Positions 1-9,412 of a DNA stretch of 64,000 bases are shown one piece after another. The notes beneath the pieces were generated by a model. The model made no database searches. It was not told the origin of the DNA and worked only from the letters and a program-made list of their open reading frames with translations. The position numbers were made by a program, and so were the translations under genes. Source of the stretch: Spirirestis rafaelensis WJT71-NPBG6 (lineage in GTDB: Bacteria; Cyanobacteriota; Cyanobacteriia; Cyanobacteriales; Nostocaceae); contig JAHHID010000003.1 in NCBI GenBank assembly GCA_019359015.1, positions 117,037-181,036 on the forward strand, given 5' to 3'. Position 1 is the stretch's first letter, and every line of letters starts with the position of its first letter.

Positions 1-1
1 C

Positions 2-424
2 GGACTCAACGCTGAAGAACTTGCGCGTAATTCGCGCTTAGATCATTACTTTGTGCAAAATCTCAACGCCAATCCTCAGTTACCCTTGAAGGATGAAGAT
101 TTTGATGCAGTACTCAATTGCGTTTCCGTACAGTATTTGCAATATCCAGAGGCTGTGTTTTCCGAAATTCACCGCATCCTCAAACCCGGTGGTATCGCTA
201 TCTTCAGCTTTTCTAACCGGATGTTTTATCAAAAGGCAATTCAAGCTTGGCGAGAGGGTTCAGAAGCGAGTCGAGTTGAATTAGTCAAAAGCTATTTCTC
301 CTCGGTTCCTGGATTTACTACTCCAGAAGTAATTACCCGTCAATCAACGGTTCCAAATATCCTGCAATGGTTGGGTGCGGGCGGAGGAGATCCGTTTTAT
401 GCTGTTATAGCTTCCCGGAGTTAA
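2..424 (+). CDS. Class I SAM-dependent methyltransferase, C-terminal part (5' end outside window)
   Basis: The reading frame is open from base 2, so the gene begins upstream of the window; the GTG at 53 is internal. The visible 140 residues match the second half of a Methyltransf_11-type Rossmann fold. An acidic turn with L-P-L-K-D-E-D-F-D-A-V precedes a strand with N-C-V-S-V-Q-Y-L, followed by E-I-H-R-I-L-K-P-G-G, the usual post-motif III helix and loop. The SAM-binding glycine loop would lie upstream and is not visible. The C-terminus (GAGGGDPFYAVIASRS) resembles cyanobacterial members of unknown substrate. The fold is confident; the substrate is unknown. Confidence 0.75.
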   Translation, partial: GLNAEELARNSRLDHYFVQNLNANPQLPLKDEDFDAVLNCVSVQYLQYPEAVFSEIHRILKPGGIAIFSFSNRMFYQKAIQAWREGSEASRVELVKSYFSSVPGFTTPEVITRQSTVPNILQWLGAGGGDPFYAVIASRS

Positions 425-607
425 GCAATAGTTATGAATTATGAGTTATGAGTGAGGAGTAAAACTCATAAATTTTTCCAGTAGCCCAGAAAATGCCCGG
501 AAAAAATGTAATTCGAGATACTAAACCTTATCAAAAAGTAAATTTTCCGGGTGGAATCTTGCAGAAGCGCTGATAATTGCCTCAAAGAAGCATAAGGAGA
601 AACCAAC
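425..607 (+). other. Intergenic leader with short STRR and ribosome-binding site
   Basis: About 180 bases without a gene. A short degenerate heptamer run (ATGAATTATGAGTTATGAGTGAGGAG) lies just after the methyltransferase stop. A clear Shine-Dalgarno AAGGAG at about 594-599 precedes the ATG at 608 and supports that start. No terminator was identified with confidence. Confidence 0.5.
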
Positions 608-1117
608 ATGATTTTCCGCCGTGGACATAGGATTTTAGTGGCTTTGTTGCTTTCAGTGTTACTGCTGACAACAGCCTGTGCTCCGAAGACACCCGGTCAA
701 TTTGACCAAGTGCAAAAAGAAAGTACCCAAAAGAAAAGCGGTCAAGCAGTTGCCAGAAATGCAACTCAAGGTAGCGAATTTAACAAACTTTTCCCTGCTG
801 AACAAGCTGGGTATCAGCGTGTATTTACCCAAGAGAAAAAAGGCTTTGCAGAAGCGAATTTGAAAAAAGGCGGCAAAGTTATGGCGCAACTGGCTGTTTC
901 TGATACTACCAGCACCCCAAGTGCAGCGGCAAAATATTCTAGTAGTACCAAGAAAATTGGCGGTTATCCAGCGGTGACACTTGGCAATACTCAAACTTCG
1001 GTTTTGGTGGGTAAGTACCAAGTGAAAGTGATTTCCAAAGATCCGTCATTTACACCAAGTGATCGCGAAGATTGGATAGAGAAATTTAATCTCAGCGGTC
1101 TGGCGCGATTGAAATAA
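608..1117 (+). CDS. Putative lipoprotein of unknown function
   Basis: 169 residues. The N-terminus has basic residues (FRRGHR), a hydrophobic stretch at about residues 10-22 and a lipobox ending L-T-T-A-C at residues 20-24, which predicts a signal peptidase II-processed lipoprotein. The mature part is rich in K, S, T and Q with no catalytic motif I recognise. Its C-terminal half (GGYPAVTLGNTQTSVLVGKYQVKV) looks like a small beta domain. The start is supported by AAGGAG nine bases upstream. The next gene begins 55 bases downstream on the same strand with its own Shine-Dalgarno, so co-transcription is possible. Function unknown. Confidence 0.75.
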   Translation: MIFRRGHRILVALLLSVLLLTTACAPKTPGQFDQVQKESTQKKSGQAVARNATQGSEFNKLFPAEQAGYQRVFTQEKKGFAEANLKKGGKVMAQLAVSDTTSTPSAAAKYSSSTKKIGGYPAVTLGNTQTSVLVGKYQVKVISKDPSFTPSDREDWIEKFNLSGLARLK

Positions 1118-1171
1118 ACTTCACTACTGCGATTCAAATAAAACACGCTACGTAAGGAGATTTTCGGAACC

Positions 1172-2059
1172 GTGAGCAAACCAATTTTTGAGTTAGTTGA
1201 CCAATTGCCAACCGGTGGCTTGACTGTTTCTCTGTTGAATTCCCTTGACTTTGTTGCTCCTGGTCAATGGCATAATGTGGTAGGTTTTGTCAATACCATC
1301 AAGACTGTTACCGGCGAAACTGACGAAGCCCTAATTCAGCAAATTGCCGAGAGAGCAATTTATCTTTACAACGATCGCTCTCAAGGATACCAAAGAGCCA
1401 TGTGGTTGTACCAAACTGTTGATGGTACAGATAAAGCGCTTGGTGCAGCAGCTTTAGCGAATAAAGTAGGTGAGTCGATTCCGTTATTGGGTTTCTTAAA
1501 TAAAGTTACTCCCAAGCCAGACAAAGCTCAAACCATTGACTTAGCACTGAAATTAGTTACTGAATTAGTAGCTTTCTGTCAAATCAACGGTATCCCCGGA
1601 GACAGCATAGGCGATTTTGTCGCTTCTTTGGGTGAATATAGCGGTGAGTCTCTCATCCGCATGGTGGCATTAGTTTGCGTTGATGGTTTGATACCCTTGG
1701 GTCCCGACTTTATCAATAAAGCGTTAAATAGCATTAATCAAACCAGTCCGCAAGAGTTAGAGCAAAACTCAACTTTTAAAAACATCCAAGATTCAATTCC
1801 CGGTAATAATCCTGGTAGCAAACTTAACTTTATCGGCGAAAGTTTCGATTCCGTCAAAGGCTGGATGGGTAATCTCGTCGCGTCGAATAATTTAACGCCA
1901 CAGAAAGTTGTGAATCATTTGCAGTCATTTACGCAGGTTGCTGACGACAAATTAGATTACTTAGCAGCGTTTCTGGATGTTAGTACGAATTACTACGAAC
2001 ACACAGGTACGCAAACTTTAGCGCGTCGCTTGATTGAACGAGCATTAGCTGAAATTTAG
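1172..2059 (+). CDS. Conserved cyanobacterial-type hypothetical protein
   Basis: 295 residues starting at GTG, preceded by AAGGAG at 1154-1159. No signal peptide or convincing transmembrane segment; the sequence reads as mostly alpha-helical and soluble (for example EALIQQIAERAIYLYNDRSQ and IDLALKLVTELVAFCQING). No nucleotide-binding or catalytic motif was recognised. It follows the lipoprotein gene by 55 bases and converges with the minus-strand gene at 2135-2890, with a symmetrical hairpin between them. Helical repeat architecture is an inference; function unknown. Confidence 0.7.
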   Translation: MSKPIFELVDQLPTGGLTVSLLNSLDFVAPGQWHNVVGFVNTIKTVTGETDEALIQQIAERAIYLYNDRSQGYQRAMWLYQTVDGTDKALGAAALANKVGESIPLLGFLNKVTPKPDKAQTIDLALKLVTELVAFCQINGIPGDSIGDFVASLGEYSGESLIRMVALVCVDGLIPLGPDFINKALNSINQTSPQELEQNSTFKNIQDSIPGNNPGSKLNFIGESFDSVKGWMGNLVASNNLTPQKVVNHLQSFTQVADDKLDYLAAFLDVSTNYYEHTGTQTLARRLIERALAEI

Positions 2060-2067
2060 ACTTAGAA

Positions 2068-2126
2068 CTAATGGTTAATGGAAGATTGATTAATCGCGGA
2101 ATTACTCATCAGCTATTAACCATTAG
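2068..2126. terminator. 12-bp inverted repeat between convergent genes, probable bidirectional terminator
   Basis: CTAATGGTTAAT at 2068-2079 is perfectly complementary to ATTAACCATTAG at 2115-2126. The structure sits in the 75-base gap between two convergent stop codons. The stem is AT-rich and there is no strong T-run, so termination efficiency is uncertain. Confidence 0.5.
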
Positions 2127-2134
2127 CGTTCGCT

Positions 2135-2890
2135 TTATTTTGGCAAACGCAAATCTGCGACGATTGCACCCAAGTAAGATTCAAAAGGTTCAAAATTTTC
2201 GACTTTCTCAAACTTACCCGTTTTTGCGGCTGGGTCAAAAGCCGTTTGGATGACGTAAAGTGAAGCACCATCAAAAGCAACATAACCGAGATTTTGCTCA
2301 TATACTTCACCACCTTTCTTAATCCCTGTAAACCCGTAGCGCATCCCGTGAAGCATGCCAAAAGGAACTTGTTGCGGTGGTAGAGGTGAAAAAGAAATGC
2401 GATCGCCATATGCAGTCTGACGGTCTTTCGATAATATAGCGTAGTGCTCTGCCACCCAAGCATTAAGTGCTGTTAATAGCTGCGTTTGGTAGTTGGAACT
2501 TTGTAAGTCTACTTTTGCACCAGGTGAAATACCAGCAGCTACCAGCATTTTTTGGAAATTCGGCTGATTTGCCAATGGGTAAACTTGCATCTCAACAGTA
2601 CCCAAAACTTTTCCTTGGGAAAAGACGCACAACAACGGGGCATTTCCTTCACAAGGTGCTACCTTCCAACCTGGTGGGGTAGCAGTTTTCCCCAGAACGC
2701 TCTTCCAGATATTTCCTTCAGTAGGCTTCGATGCTGAGTTACTTTTAGTCAGTGTTGCAACTGGCTGCGGTTGCCGAACTGGATTTGTCTGCAATTTGTC
2801 GGTGGGAGAATTGGGGTGAACAAATTTTATTACTATCGGTGTTAATATCAGCAAAATCAAACCAATCACAAGATGATAAACTCGCAGCAT
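2135..2890 (-). CDS. Membrane-anchored/exported hypothetical protein
   Basis: 251 residues on the minus strand. The N-terminus has one strongly hydrophobic segment (residues 5-23, LVIGLILLILTPIVIKF), probably an uncleaved anchor or signal. A Pro/Thr/Ser/Gln-rich linker (about 28-58) follows, then a globular domain with two cysteines (about 82 and 90). No enzymatic motif was recognised. It is convergent with the gene at 1172-2059 and divergent from the Uma2 gene at 3125. The overall plan (anchor, low-complexity linker, about 190-residue globular domain) suggests a periplasm-facing protein. Function unknown. Confidence 0.65.
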   Translation of the reverse strand: MLRVYHLVIGLILLILTPIVIKFVHPNSPTDKLQTNPVRQPQPVATLTKSNSASKPTEGNIWKSVLGKTATPPGWKVAPCEGNAPLLCVFSQGKVLGTVEMQVYPLANQPNFQKMLVAAGISPGAKVDLQSSNYQTQLLTALNAWVAEHYAILSKDRQTAYGDRISFSPLPPQQVPFGMLHGMRYGFTGIKKGGEVYEQNLGYVAFDGASLYVIQTAFDPAAKTGKFEKVENFEPFESYLGAIVADLRLPK

Positions 2891-3124
2891 TTTTCCAGAA
2901 AATCCATAGTGGCAAACTGACGTTACCCGTAAAACTTTGCGATTATAGCAAAAGATACATTGACATTAGGTTAATTTATGCAAAATAAATTATTTTTCTT
3001 GTGTTTATAGCGATCGGCTAGCAAGGTAGACTTATTTTGTAATCACCCCAGCCAAAATTTTTATCAGGTATCTTCAAGGCTAAAGAGATATCGTAAAGGC
3101 AAGCGAAGTACCCAAAAAGCGATT

Positions 3125-3727
3125 ATGACCACATTACCTGTAGTCACAGAAATTATACCGATGGTCTTGCAACTGCAACCAGCTATTGCGATAAGCGACG
3201 ATCAGTTTTATGAATTTTGTCAGATAAACCGCGATTTTCGCATCGAACGTAATGCTGCTGGAGAATTATTAATTATGTTCCCCACAGGTGCAGAAACCGA
3301 TGAGCATAATTTTAACTTGATTGGGCAGTTGTGGGCATGGACGCGGCAAGATGGTACAGGTGTGGGGTTTGGTTCAAGTGGTGGGTTTACTTTGCCGTCG
3401 GGTGCAGTGCGATCGCCTGATGCTGCGTGGATAAAACGCACGCGCTGGGAAGCTATACCAGTAGAATTGCGGAAGAAGTTTGCACCGATTTGTCCGGAAT
3501 TTGTGATTGAATTGCGTTCTGAAAGTGATAATTTGCAAATTTTGCAATCCAAGATGCAAGAGTATATAAATAATGGCACGCAACTTGGTTGGTTGATTGA
3601 TACAAAACAACGCAAAGTTTTTATTTATTGTCCTAATAGTGCAGTTGAGGAATTAAATAATCCTAAGTCACTGAGTGGTGAACCGTTATTATCTGGGTTT
3701 GTTTTAGATTTAAGTCAAGTTTGGTAA
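3125..3727 (+). CDS. Uma2-family (DUF820) putative restriction-endonuclease-fold protein
   Basis: 200 residues. It has the landmarks of the Uma2/DUF820 family, which is greatly expanded in cyanobacteria: an N-terminal domain with the recognition strand (RIERNAAGELLIMFPTGAETDEHN), S-P-D-A-A-W as the first acidic motif, F-V-I-E-L-R-S-E-S-D as the PD-(D/E)XK-like core, and a C-terminal L-S-G-E-P-L-L-S-G-F-V-L-D-L. These proteins are predicted nucleases, often near mobile DNA, and their biological role is largely unknown. The candidate active-site acidic residues are present, so it looks intact. A second, diverged Uma2 gene lies at 63076-63714. Confidence 0.85.
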   Translation: MTTLPVVTEIIPMVLQLQPAIAISDDQFYEFCQINRDFRIERNAAGELLIMFPTGAETDEHNFNLIGQLWAWTRQDGTGVGFGSSGGFTLPSGAVRSPDAAWIKRTRWEAIPVELRKKFAPICPEFVIELRSESDNLQILQSKMQEYINNGTQLGWLIDTKQRKVFIYCPNSAVEELNNPKSLSGEPLLSGFVLDLSQVW

Positions 3728-3936
3728 TTCCTACCTATATGTCGAATTCTTTGTTGCAGCGGATGGAAGCCCTTGGTTTGCTTCTAGCGTTCTAAATCAG
3801 AGTTTGAGATTAAACCGAAATCTTAGACAGCAGGCTAACAACTCGGTTGCACCGGAATTTTATCTAATGTCCAATACTCCGCTTAAGTAAATCATAAAAT
3901 AGTAAAATCGGGACTGAGAATAAACTCAATCCCGAT
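3728..3936. other. Intergenic region with a second hairpin
   Basis: No gene seen. An imperfect hairpin at 3907-3936 (ATCGGGACTGAG paired with CTCAATCCCGAT) lies just downstream of the clearer minus-strand terminator at 3937-3976. Read on the minus strand it is followed by a weak T-rich stretch, so it may back up termination of ycf35. Confidence 0.4.
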
Positions 3937-3976
3937 AAAAAAGCGGGCTAACCGCTAGTAATCTTGGTTAACCCGT
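3937..3976 (-). terminator. Rho-independent-like terminator of ycf35
   Basis: Read on the minus strand: GGGTTAACC, a 12-base loop, GGTTAGCCCGC, then TTTTTT. This is a GC-containing stem with a six-T tail about 30 bases after the ycf35 stop. It is the best canonical terminator in the window. Confidence 0.75.
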
Positions 3977-4004
3977 GCAGCTTTGGGAATGCGCTAAGAA
4001 ATTC

Positions 4005-4355
4005 TTATTGCAATACCAACTTAACGTTGGCATTTTGCAAACCGCGCTGTTTCACTTCAGCCAATGTTTTGTTAACGGCATACTTTTGGTTGATCGAGTT
4101 GATCAACTCGGTCTGATTGTGCTTCTTAGCAACGCCCCACAGGTCAGCAATTAGGTCAAAGGAACCATCGCTGTTGCGAGACCAACCTAAATCATATTCG
4201 CCTTCCAACACAGCAACGATGTCAGAACGAACACGTTGACCGTTGTAACCACGAACATCAGCTTCTGTCTTTGTGCTGATACCTAGGTCACGTAAGGAAG
4301 CTTTGAGGATTTCAGCGTCGGTGATTTTGGTACGGAGAGTGCTAAAATGAGACAT
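4005..4355 (-). CDS. ycf35: Ycf35 / DUF1257 family protein
   Basis: 116 residues starting M-S-H-F-S-T-L-R-T-K-I-T-D-A-E, which matches DUF1257/Ycf35, a family of cyanobacteria, some algal plastids and some cyanophages. Typical segments are L-K-A-S-L-R-D-L-G, V-R-G-Y-N-G-Q and D-L-G-W-S-R-N-S-D-G. An in-frame ATG at 4394 exists, but the ATG at 4355 is chosen because GGAGG lies seven bases before it and the family begins there. It is downstream of ycf46 on the same strand with a 140-base gap. The molecular function is unestablished. Proximity to ycf46 suggests a shared photosynthesis-linked role (inference). Confidence 0.85.
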   Translation of the reverse strand: MSHFSTLRTKITDAEILKASLRDLGISTKTEADVRGYNGQRVRSDIVAVLEGEYDLGWSRNSDGSFDLIADLWGVAKKHNQTELINSINQKYAVNKTLAEVKQRGLQNANVKLVLQ

Positions 4356-4411
4356 TTGGGTTTCCTCCAGAGAGAAGATTGGGAAAAACGACAACGGTTT
4401 GTTTTAGGCAC

Positions 4412-4441
4412 AGCCGCGCATATCGAAACGCGGCTTTTTTC
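4412..4441 (+). terminator. Hairpin plus T-run pointing in + direction, in the ycf46-ycf35 gap
   Basis: AGCCGCG, a 10-base loop, CGCGGCT, then TTTTTT reads as a canonical intrinsic terminator on the plus strand. The nearest plus-strand gene ends about 680 bases upstream, so it may terminate an RNA antisense to ycf35. On the minus strand the same hairpin would sit in the ycf35 leader without a T-tail. Confidence 0.5.
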
Positions 4442-4495
4442 TTAACTGCTAGCCTTTGAGCTAGCCTTTGCCCCCGTGTTAGCAGGGGAAAGCTT

Positions 4496-6007
4496 TTAGA
4501 ACTCCATTCGCTGATACTCAGCTACGGAGGATGCTGCGGGTCTTGCACGCTGTCTAGCCCAGTCCCTAAGGGCTGTGACTTGTTCTTGCATCGTTCGAGA
4601 CAGCGGCAGTGTTGCCTTGAGTGCAGCAATAATATCTAACTGGGTGAACTCGCGTTCTTGGGCAAAAGCTTCGTACATTGCCGCAACGATCGCTTGTTCA
4701 ATTTCTGCTCCCGAAAACCCGTCGGACATCTTGGCTAGTTGTTCCAAGTCGAATCGAGTAATGTCTTCCCGGCGTTTGGTTAGGTGAATCTTGTATATAT
4801 CTTGCCGTTCTTCAGGAGTCGGCAGATCGACAAAGAAAATCTCGTCAAAGCGTCCTTTCCTTAAGAATTCCCCAGGCAAGCGTTCTACTCTGTTAGCAGT
4901 CGCCATGACAAACACTGGAGATTTTTTTTCTTGCATCCAAGTCAGGAAAGAACCGAAGATCCGGCTGGATGTACCGCCATCAGAATCACCAGAACCACCA
5001 CTACCAGCGAAGGATTTATCTAATTCATCGATAAATAGAATTGCTGGAGAAATCGATTCTGCTGTCTTCAAGGCGTTACGTAGGTTTGCTTCACTTCGAC
5101 CCACCATTGAGCCGTCGTAAACTCGCCCCATATCCAAGCGCAACAGGGGTAAACCCCACAGCCGAGAAGTTGTTTTGGCTATCAACGACTTACCACAACC
5201 GGGAACTCCTAAAATTAACATTCCTTTCGGTTGAGGCAAACCATACTCTCTTGCTCTTTCTGTAAAAGCATTAGAGCGTTGCTTAAGCCACTTTTTCAAC
5301 TCTTCTAAACCGCCTACAGCGTCAATGGTTGCATCTTCTTCGATGTATTCTAATATACCATTGCGCCGAATTAGTTGCTTTTTCTCAGATAAAACTATAT
5401 CTACTTCATCTTCGGTCAAACGCCCGATAGTTACCTGTGCCTTTCGGTAGACTTTTTCGGCTTCATCTTTAGTTAAACCTAAAGCTGCTCTAAGAAGCTT
5501 TTCTCGCGCTTCTGTTGTCAGACGTCGCCCACGATTTTGGTCTAAATGGTGAGTTAATACTTTATTTAACTCAGCCATATCTGGTAACTTAAAGTCAAGA
5601 ACAACAACTTCCTTTTCTAGTTCTATAGGAACTTCCTGCATTGGCGACATCAAGATGATGTTTTTTTGCATTCCCTTGAATTGGGCAATCGCATCTCTTA
5701 ACGATCTTGTTGTCGCAGGCGCATCAATAAACGGATGTAAATCTTTAAGAATAAATATACCTGGTTCTTTTTGCCGGATTATCCACTCAATCGCCGCTTC
5801 CGGAGAAACAGTGTTATGCTGAGTCACATTCCGGGGTTGCCCATACTCCACGATGCCGTGAGTTACTGTCCACACATACACTCGCCGCTGAGGCTTTAGC
5901 ATTTGGGCGATTGTGGAAATTGATTGCTCTGCCCGCTCTTCCTCGGAGGTCACAAGGTAGATTAGAGGGTATTGAGCTTGAATGAGGATATTTAGCTCTT
6001 CTTTCAT
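4496..6007 (-). CDS. ycf46: Ycf46-type AAA+ ATPase
   Basis: 503 residues, full length for Ycf46. The N-terminal 200 residues form the degenerate P-loop-like domain typical of the family (YPLIYLVTSEEERAEQSI). The AAA+ module follows: Walker A G-V-P-G-C-G-K-S (267-274), Walker B I-L-F-I-D-E-L-D (323-330), a Gly/Ser-rich loop (335-347), sensor N in A-T-A-N-R, and an R-K-G-R-F-D-E arginine-finger region. Ycf46 is conserved in cyanobacteria and red-lineage plastids. In Synechocystis it has been linked to regulation of photosynthesis and inorganic-carbon use (established, from memory). The RHH/zinc-knuckle gene ends 90 bases upstream on the same strand. Confidence 0.92.
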   Translation of the reverse strand: MKEELNILIQAQYPLIYLVTSEEERAEQSISTIAQMLKPQRRVYVWTVTHGIVEYGQPRNVTQHNTVSPEAAIEWIIRQKEPGIFILKDLHPFIDAPATTRSLRDAIAQFKGMQKNIILMSPMQEVPIELEKEVVVLDFKLPDMAELNKVLTHHLDQNRGRRLTTEAREKLLRAALGLTKDEAEKVYRKAQVTIGRLTEDEVDIVLSEKKQLIRRNGILEYIEEDATIDAVGGLEELKKWLKQRSNAFTERAREYGLPQPKGMLILGVPGCGKSLIAKTTSRLWGLPLLRLDMGRVYDGSMVGRSEANLRNALKTAESISPAILFIDELDKSFAGSGGSGDSDGGTSSRIFGSFLTWMQEKKSPVFVMATANRVERLPGEFLRKGRFDEIFFVDLPTPEERQDIYKIHLTKRREDITRFDLEQLAKMSDGFSGAEIEQAIVAAMYEAFAQEREFTQLDIIAALKATLPLSRTMQEQVTALRDWARQRARPAASSVAEYQRMEF

Positions 6008-6097
6008 ACTATCGACCTACTCGAGACCTTATAAAGACAGTAAAGACATCGTTGATAATGGCAACCGAATAATGAATGTAATATTCACAATTCCGGT

Positions 6098-6445
6098 CTA
6101 GCAAGGAACTAATTCTTCCTCACCCTTGGGATAAGCTTCATCCTCATCCATTTCTTTGACGGGTAAATGCTCTTTACCACTTACTCCTGCTTGATTGCTA
6201 TTAGCTATCAATTCTCGGTCACGTAAGACTAATGAACTGTCGCAACTTGGACAGGAATAAACTCTATGAGTTCGTCCATAAGAAGAAGCTTCAACTTCAT
6301 CAACCAATTCTGAATTTGCCAGGTAGAAAACAAGGGCGCGTTCGGCAAGATCTGACATTGGTTCAGAATCTACTGCTGAACGAATTTTCAGTTTCCTGTG
6401 TAGTTCTGGCGACAAATATAAAGTAACCTTCTGCTTAGTTTGCAT
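6098..6445 (-). CDS. Ribbon-helix-helix protein with C-P-S-C knuckle
   Basis: 115 residues. The N-terminus (KQKVTLYLSPELHRKLKIRS...MSDLAERALVFYL) is a textbook ribbon-helix-helix: a beta strand with alternating K/T/Y, then two helices. The middle contains V-Y-S-C-P-S-C-D-S-S-L-V-L-R (Cys 65 and 68), a two-cysteine knuckle that could bind zinc in a dimer. The tail is acidic. It lies 90 bases upstream of ycf46 on the same strand, so it may be the first gene of that operon and perhaps its autoregulator (inference). No downstream toxin-like ORF suggests an antitoxin role. DNA binding is probable; the target is unknown. Confidence 0.7.
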   Translation of the reverse strand: MQTKQKVTLYLSPELHRKLKIRSAVDSEPMSDLAERALVFYLANSELVDEVEASSYGRTHRVYSCPSCDSSLVLRDRELIANSNQAGVSGKEHLPVKEMDEDEAYPKGEEELVPC

Positions 6446-6791
6446 ATAAATCTAGTTGGTCTTACCCGGGTATGTATTTCACAATATCGGCTTCCTTCTG
6501 GCTTGTCAAGATGGTAAAACGTTTTGACGCCAATTTCGTTACATTTCTTTACTTTTAGCAGAATCTGGTTTGATGCACAAACATAGATTTTCATTGCCAA
6601 AGTGTAGATTGGTGAGAAATTATTAGCTGTTTTGTTACGCAGGATAGGTAGAAAGCACAGATATTGGTACTTTAGCTGGTAAGACTTGCGGCTATCAAAC
6701 AAAGTTTTGATGAAACAGGTAATGAGTGGAACTTCCGGCTGAGTATCTTCCTTATTTACGTTCATCAGCGACCGTGGTAAAAGGTGTAAAA
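6446..6791. other. Divergent intergenic region
   Basis: About 345 bases between the minus-strand RHH gene and the plus-strand lipoprotein gene. It must contain two divergent promoters. I see no repeat, hairpin or further gene that I can support. Confidence 0.4.
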
Positions 6792-7334
6792 ATGTCTACC
6801 GCTACTAAAACCTATACAGGACGAAAAACTTATCCGATCACCTTCAGCATTAGCGTTGCAAGAGCCTGTCAAAGACAAGCGATCGCCTTATTGTTAATCT
6901 TATGCGGCTGTAATGCGCCTAGTCTCACCAACCCCGTCACATGGAAAACTTATAGTAATTCCCGTTATGACTTTGAATTCCCATACCCCAGCACTTGGAC
7001 TTCTTTACCACCGCCAGAAAATAATGATGGCATTGTCTTTGTTTCACCGCAAAATAATTCTGTAGAAATTCGCGGTTGGGCGGGTAATCGGCTACCAGAC
7101 TCCATAATTAAAGATAAAAACGCTAAAAAAACCATAAATCCCAACTTCAAGACGAACCAAGGAGTATCTGGGGTGCTGGAGGTAGAAGTTGGTAGCCAAG
7201 AAAGTTCCATGACGCTGGCACTAACGAAAGGTCAAGTGAAATATTATTGGCAAGGGCGATCGCAAGCGTCCGAATTTAGCAATTACTATCGTGTGTTTTA
7301 CTATATTGCCCAGCAGTACCGCATTTCCGCGTAG
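6792..7334 (+). CDS. Putative lipoprotein, possible PsbP-like fold
   Basis: 180 residues from the ATG at 6792. An upstream in-frame GTG at 6726 would add 22 residues ahead of the signal and is not preferred. Residues 24-44 give a lipoprotein signal with the hydrophobic run A-L-L-L-I-L-C-G-C and a lipobox cysteine. The mature part starts W-K-T-Y-S-N-S-R-Y-D-F-E-F-P-Y-P-S-T-W. This pattern of a short strand with F-x-F-P-Y-P-x-x-W recurs in PsbP/DUF1795-type small alpha-beta proteins. That resemblance is weak and offered only as a hypothesis. No enzymatic residues were recognised. Confidence 0.6.
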   Translation: MSTATKTYTGRKTYPITFSISVARACQRQAIALLLILCGCNAPSLTNPVTWKTYSNSRYDFEFPYPSTWTSLPPPENNDGIVFVSPQNNSVEIRGWAGNRLPDSIIKDKNAKKTINPNFKTNQGVSGVLEVEVGSQESSMTLALTKGQVKYYWQGRSQASEFSNYYRVFYYIAQQYRISA

Positions 7335-8713
<1,379 letters not shown>

Positions 8714-8785
8714 AGAGACTGGGGACTAGGGACTAGGGACACATTCCCCCCAGTTCTTAGCCCCTAATCCCTAACATTTAATAAA
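8714..8785. repeat. STRR (GGGACTA heptamer) hairpin after sqdB
   Basis: Tandem GGGGACTAGGGACTAGGGAC followed by its imperfect complement (AGCCCCTAATCCCTAAC) forms a palindromic STRR directly after the sqdB stop. It may act as a transcript 3' hairpin. The same heptamer recurs at about 14885-14930. Confidence 0.6.
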
Positions 8786-8843
8786 GGTGATACTGGGCGA
8801 AGGTGATAACAGAACCTATTTAACTTAAGTAAGTCTGTTGTCT

Positions 8844-9405
8844 AAAATTGGTCGCCATATAATAGCACAATATGACGATCAGTTCAATTTTATTTATCAA
8901 GCTTATCGTCCGGCTATCAGTCATTGTGCCGCCAGGGATAATTATTTTGGCGGAGAATTTGAACTTGCTCGCATGAGTTGGATTAAGACCAACTTTTTAT
9001 GGATGATGTAGCGTTGCTGATGGAGTAAGAAAATTGGACAAGAGCTAGTATTGGCAATTTAGATTCAACGTGCTCAATTGTTGGAGAATTGTATTCAAGT
9101 AAAAACAAATGGGAAAAAACTTTAAAGCGATCGCAAGTCCGCTGGCAATGAAAAGAATGATCCTCACCCATCTGGGGCAAAATTAGAAAGACGCGCTATT
9201 GAGTTGGGGTTACGCAGTCAAGTGCTAGCTAGTTACGCCTTCATATTGGATTATTAACATTGAGGACATTTCAGAGTTTGTTCATCTGGAACGGCAAAAC
9301 ATTAAAAGTAACTGTGCGGCATTGATTACGCCCCACGAGACAGTTTACTCTGTGATTAATACTCAAATCCAACAAAAGCTGGGATTGTCTGCCTTTACTG
9401 AATAG
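8844..9405 (+). pseudogene. Decayed DUF4291-family gene between sqdB and sqdX
   Basis: The frame from 8844 reads K-I-G-R-H-I-I-A-Q-Y-D-D, then F-I-Y-Q-A-Y-R-P-A-I, then L-A-R-M-S-W-I-K-T-N-F-L-W-M-M, and hits TAG at 8999-9010. This closely resembles the conserved core of DUF4291 (family consensus I-V-Y-Q-A-Y-x-P-x-I and R-M-T-W-I-K-P-S-F-L-W-M-M, from memory). Further matching pieces appear in other frames: I-G-Q-E-L-V-L-A-I, then A-K-L-E-R-R-A-I-E-L-G-L-R, then Y-W-I-I-N-I-E-D-I, ending at TAG 9403-9405. At least one stop and several frameshifts mean no functional protein. An N-terminal start is not visible. DUF4291 function is unknown. Confidence 0.8.
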
Positions 9406-9412
9406 TTTTTTT

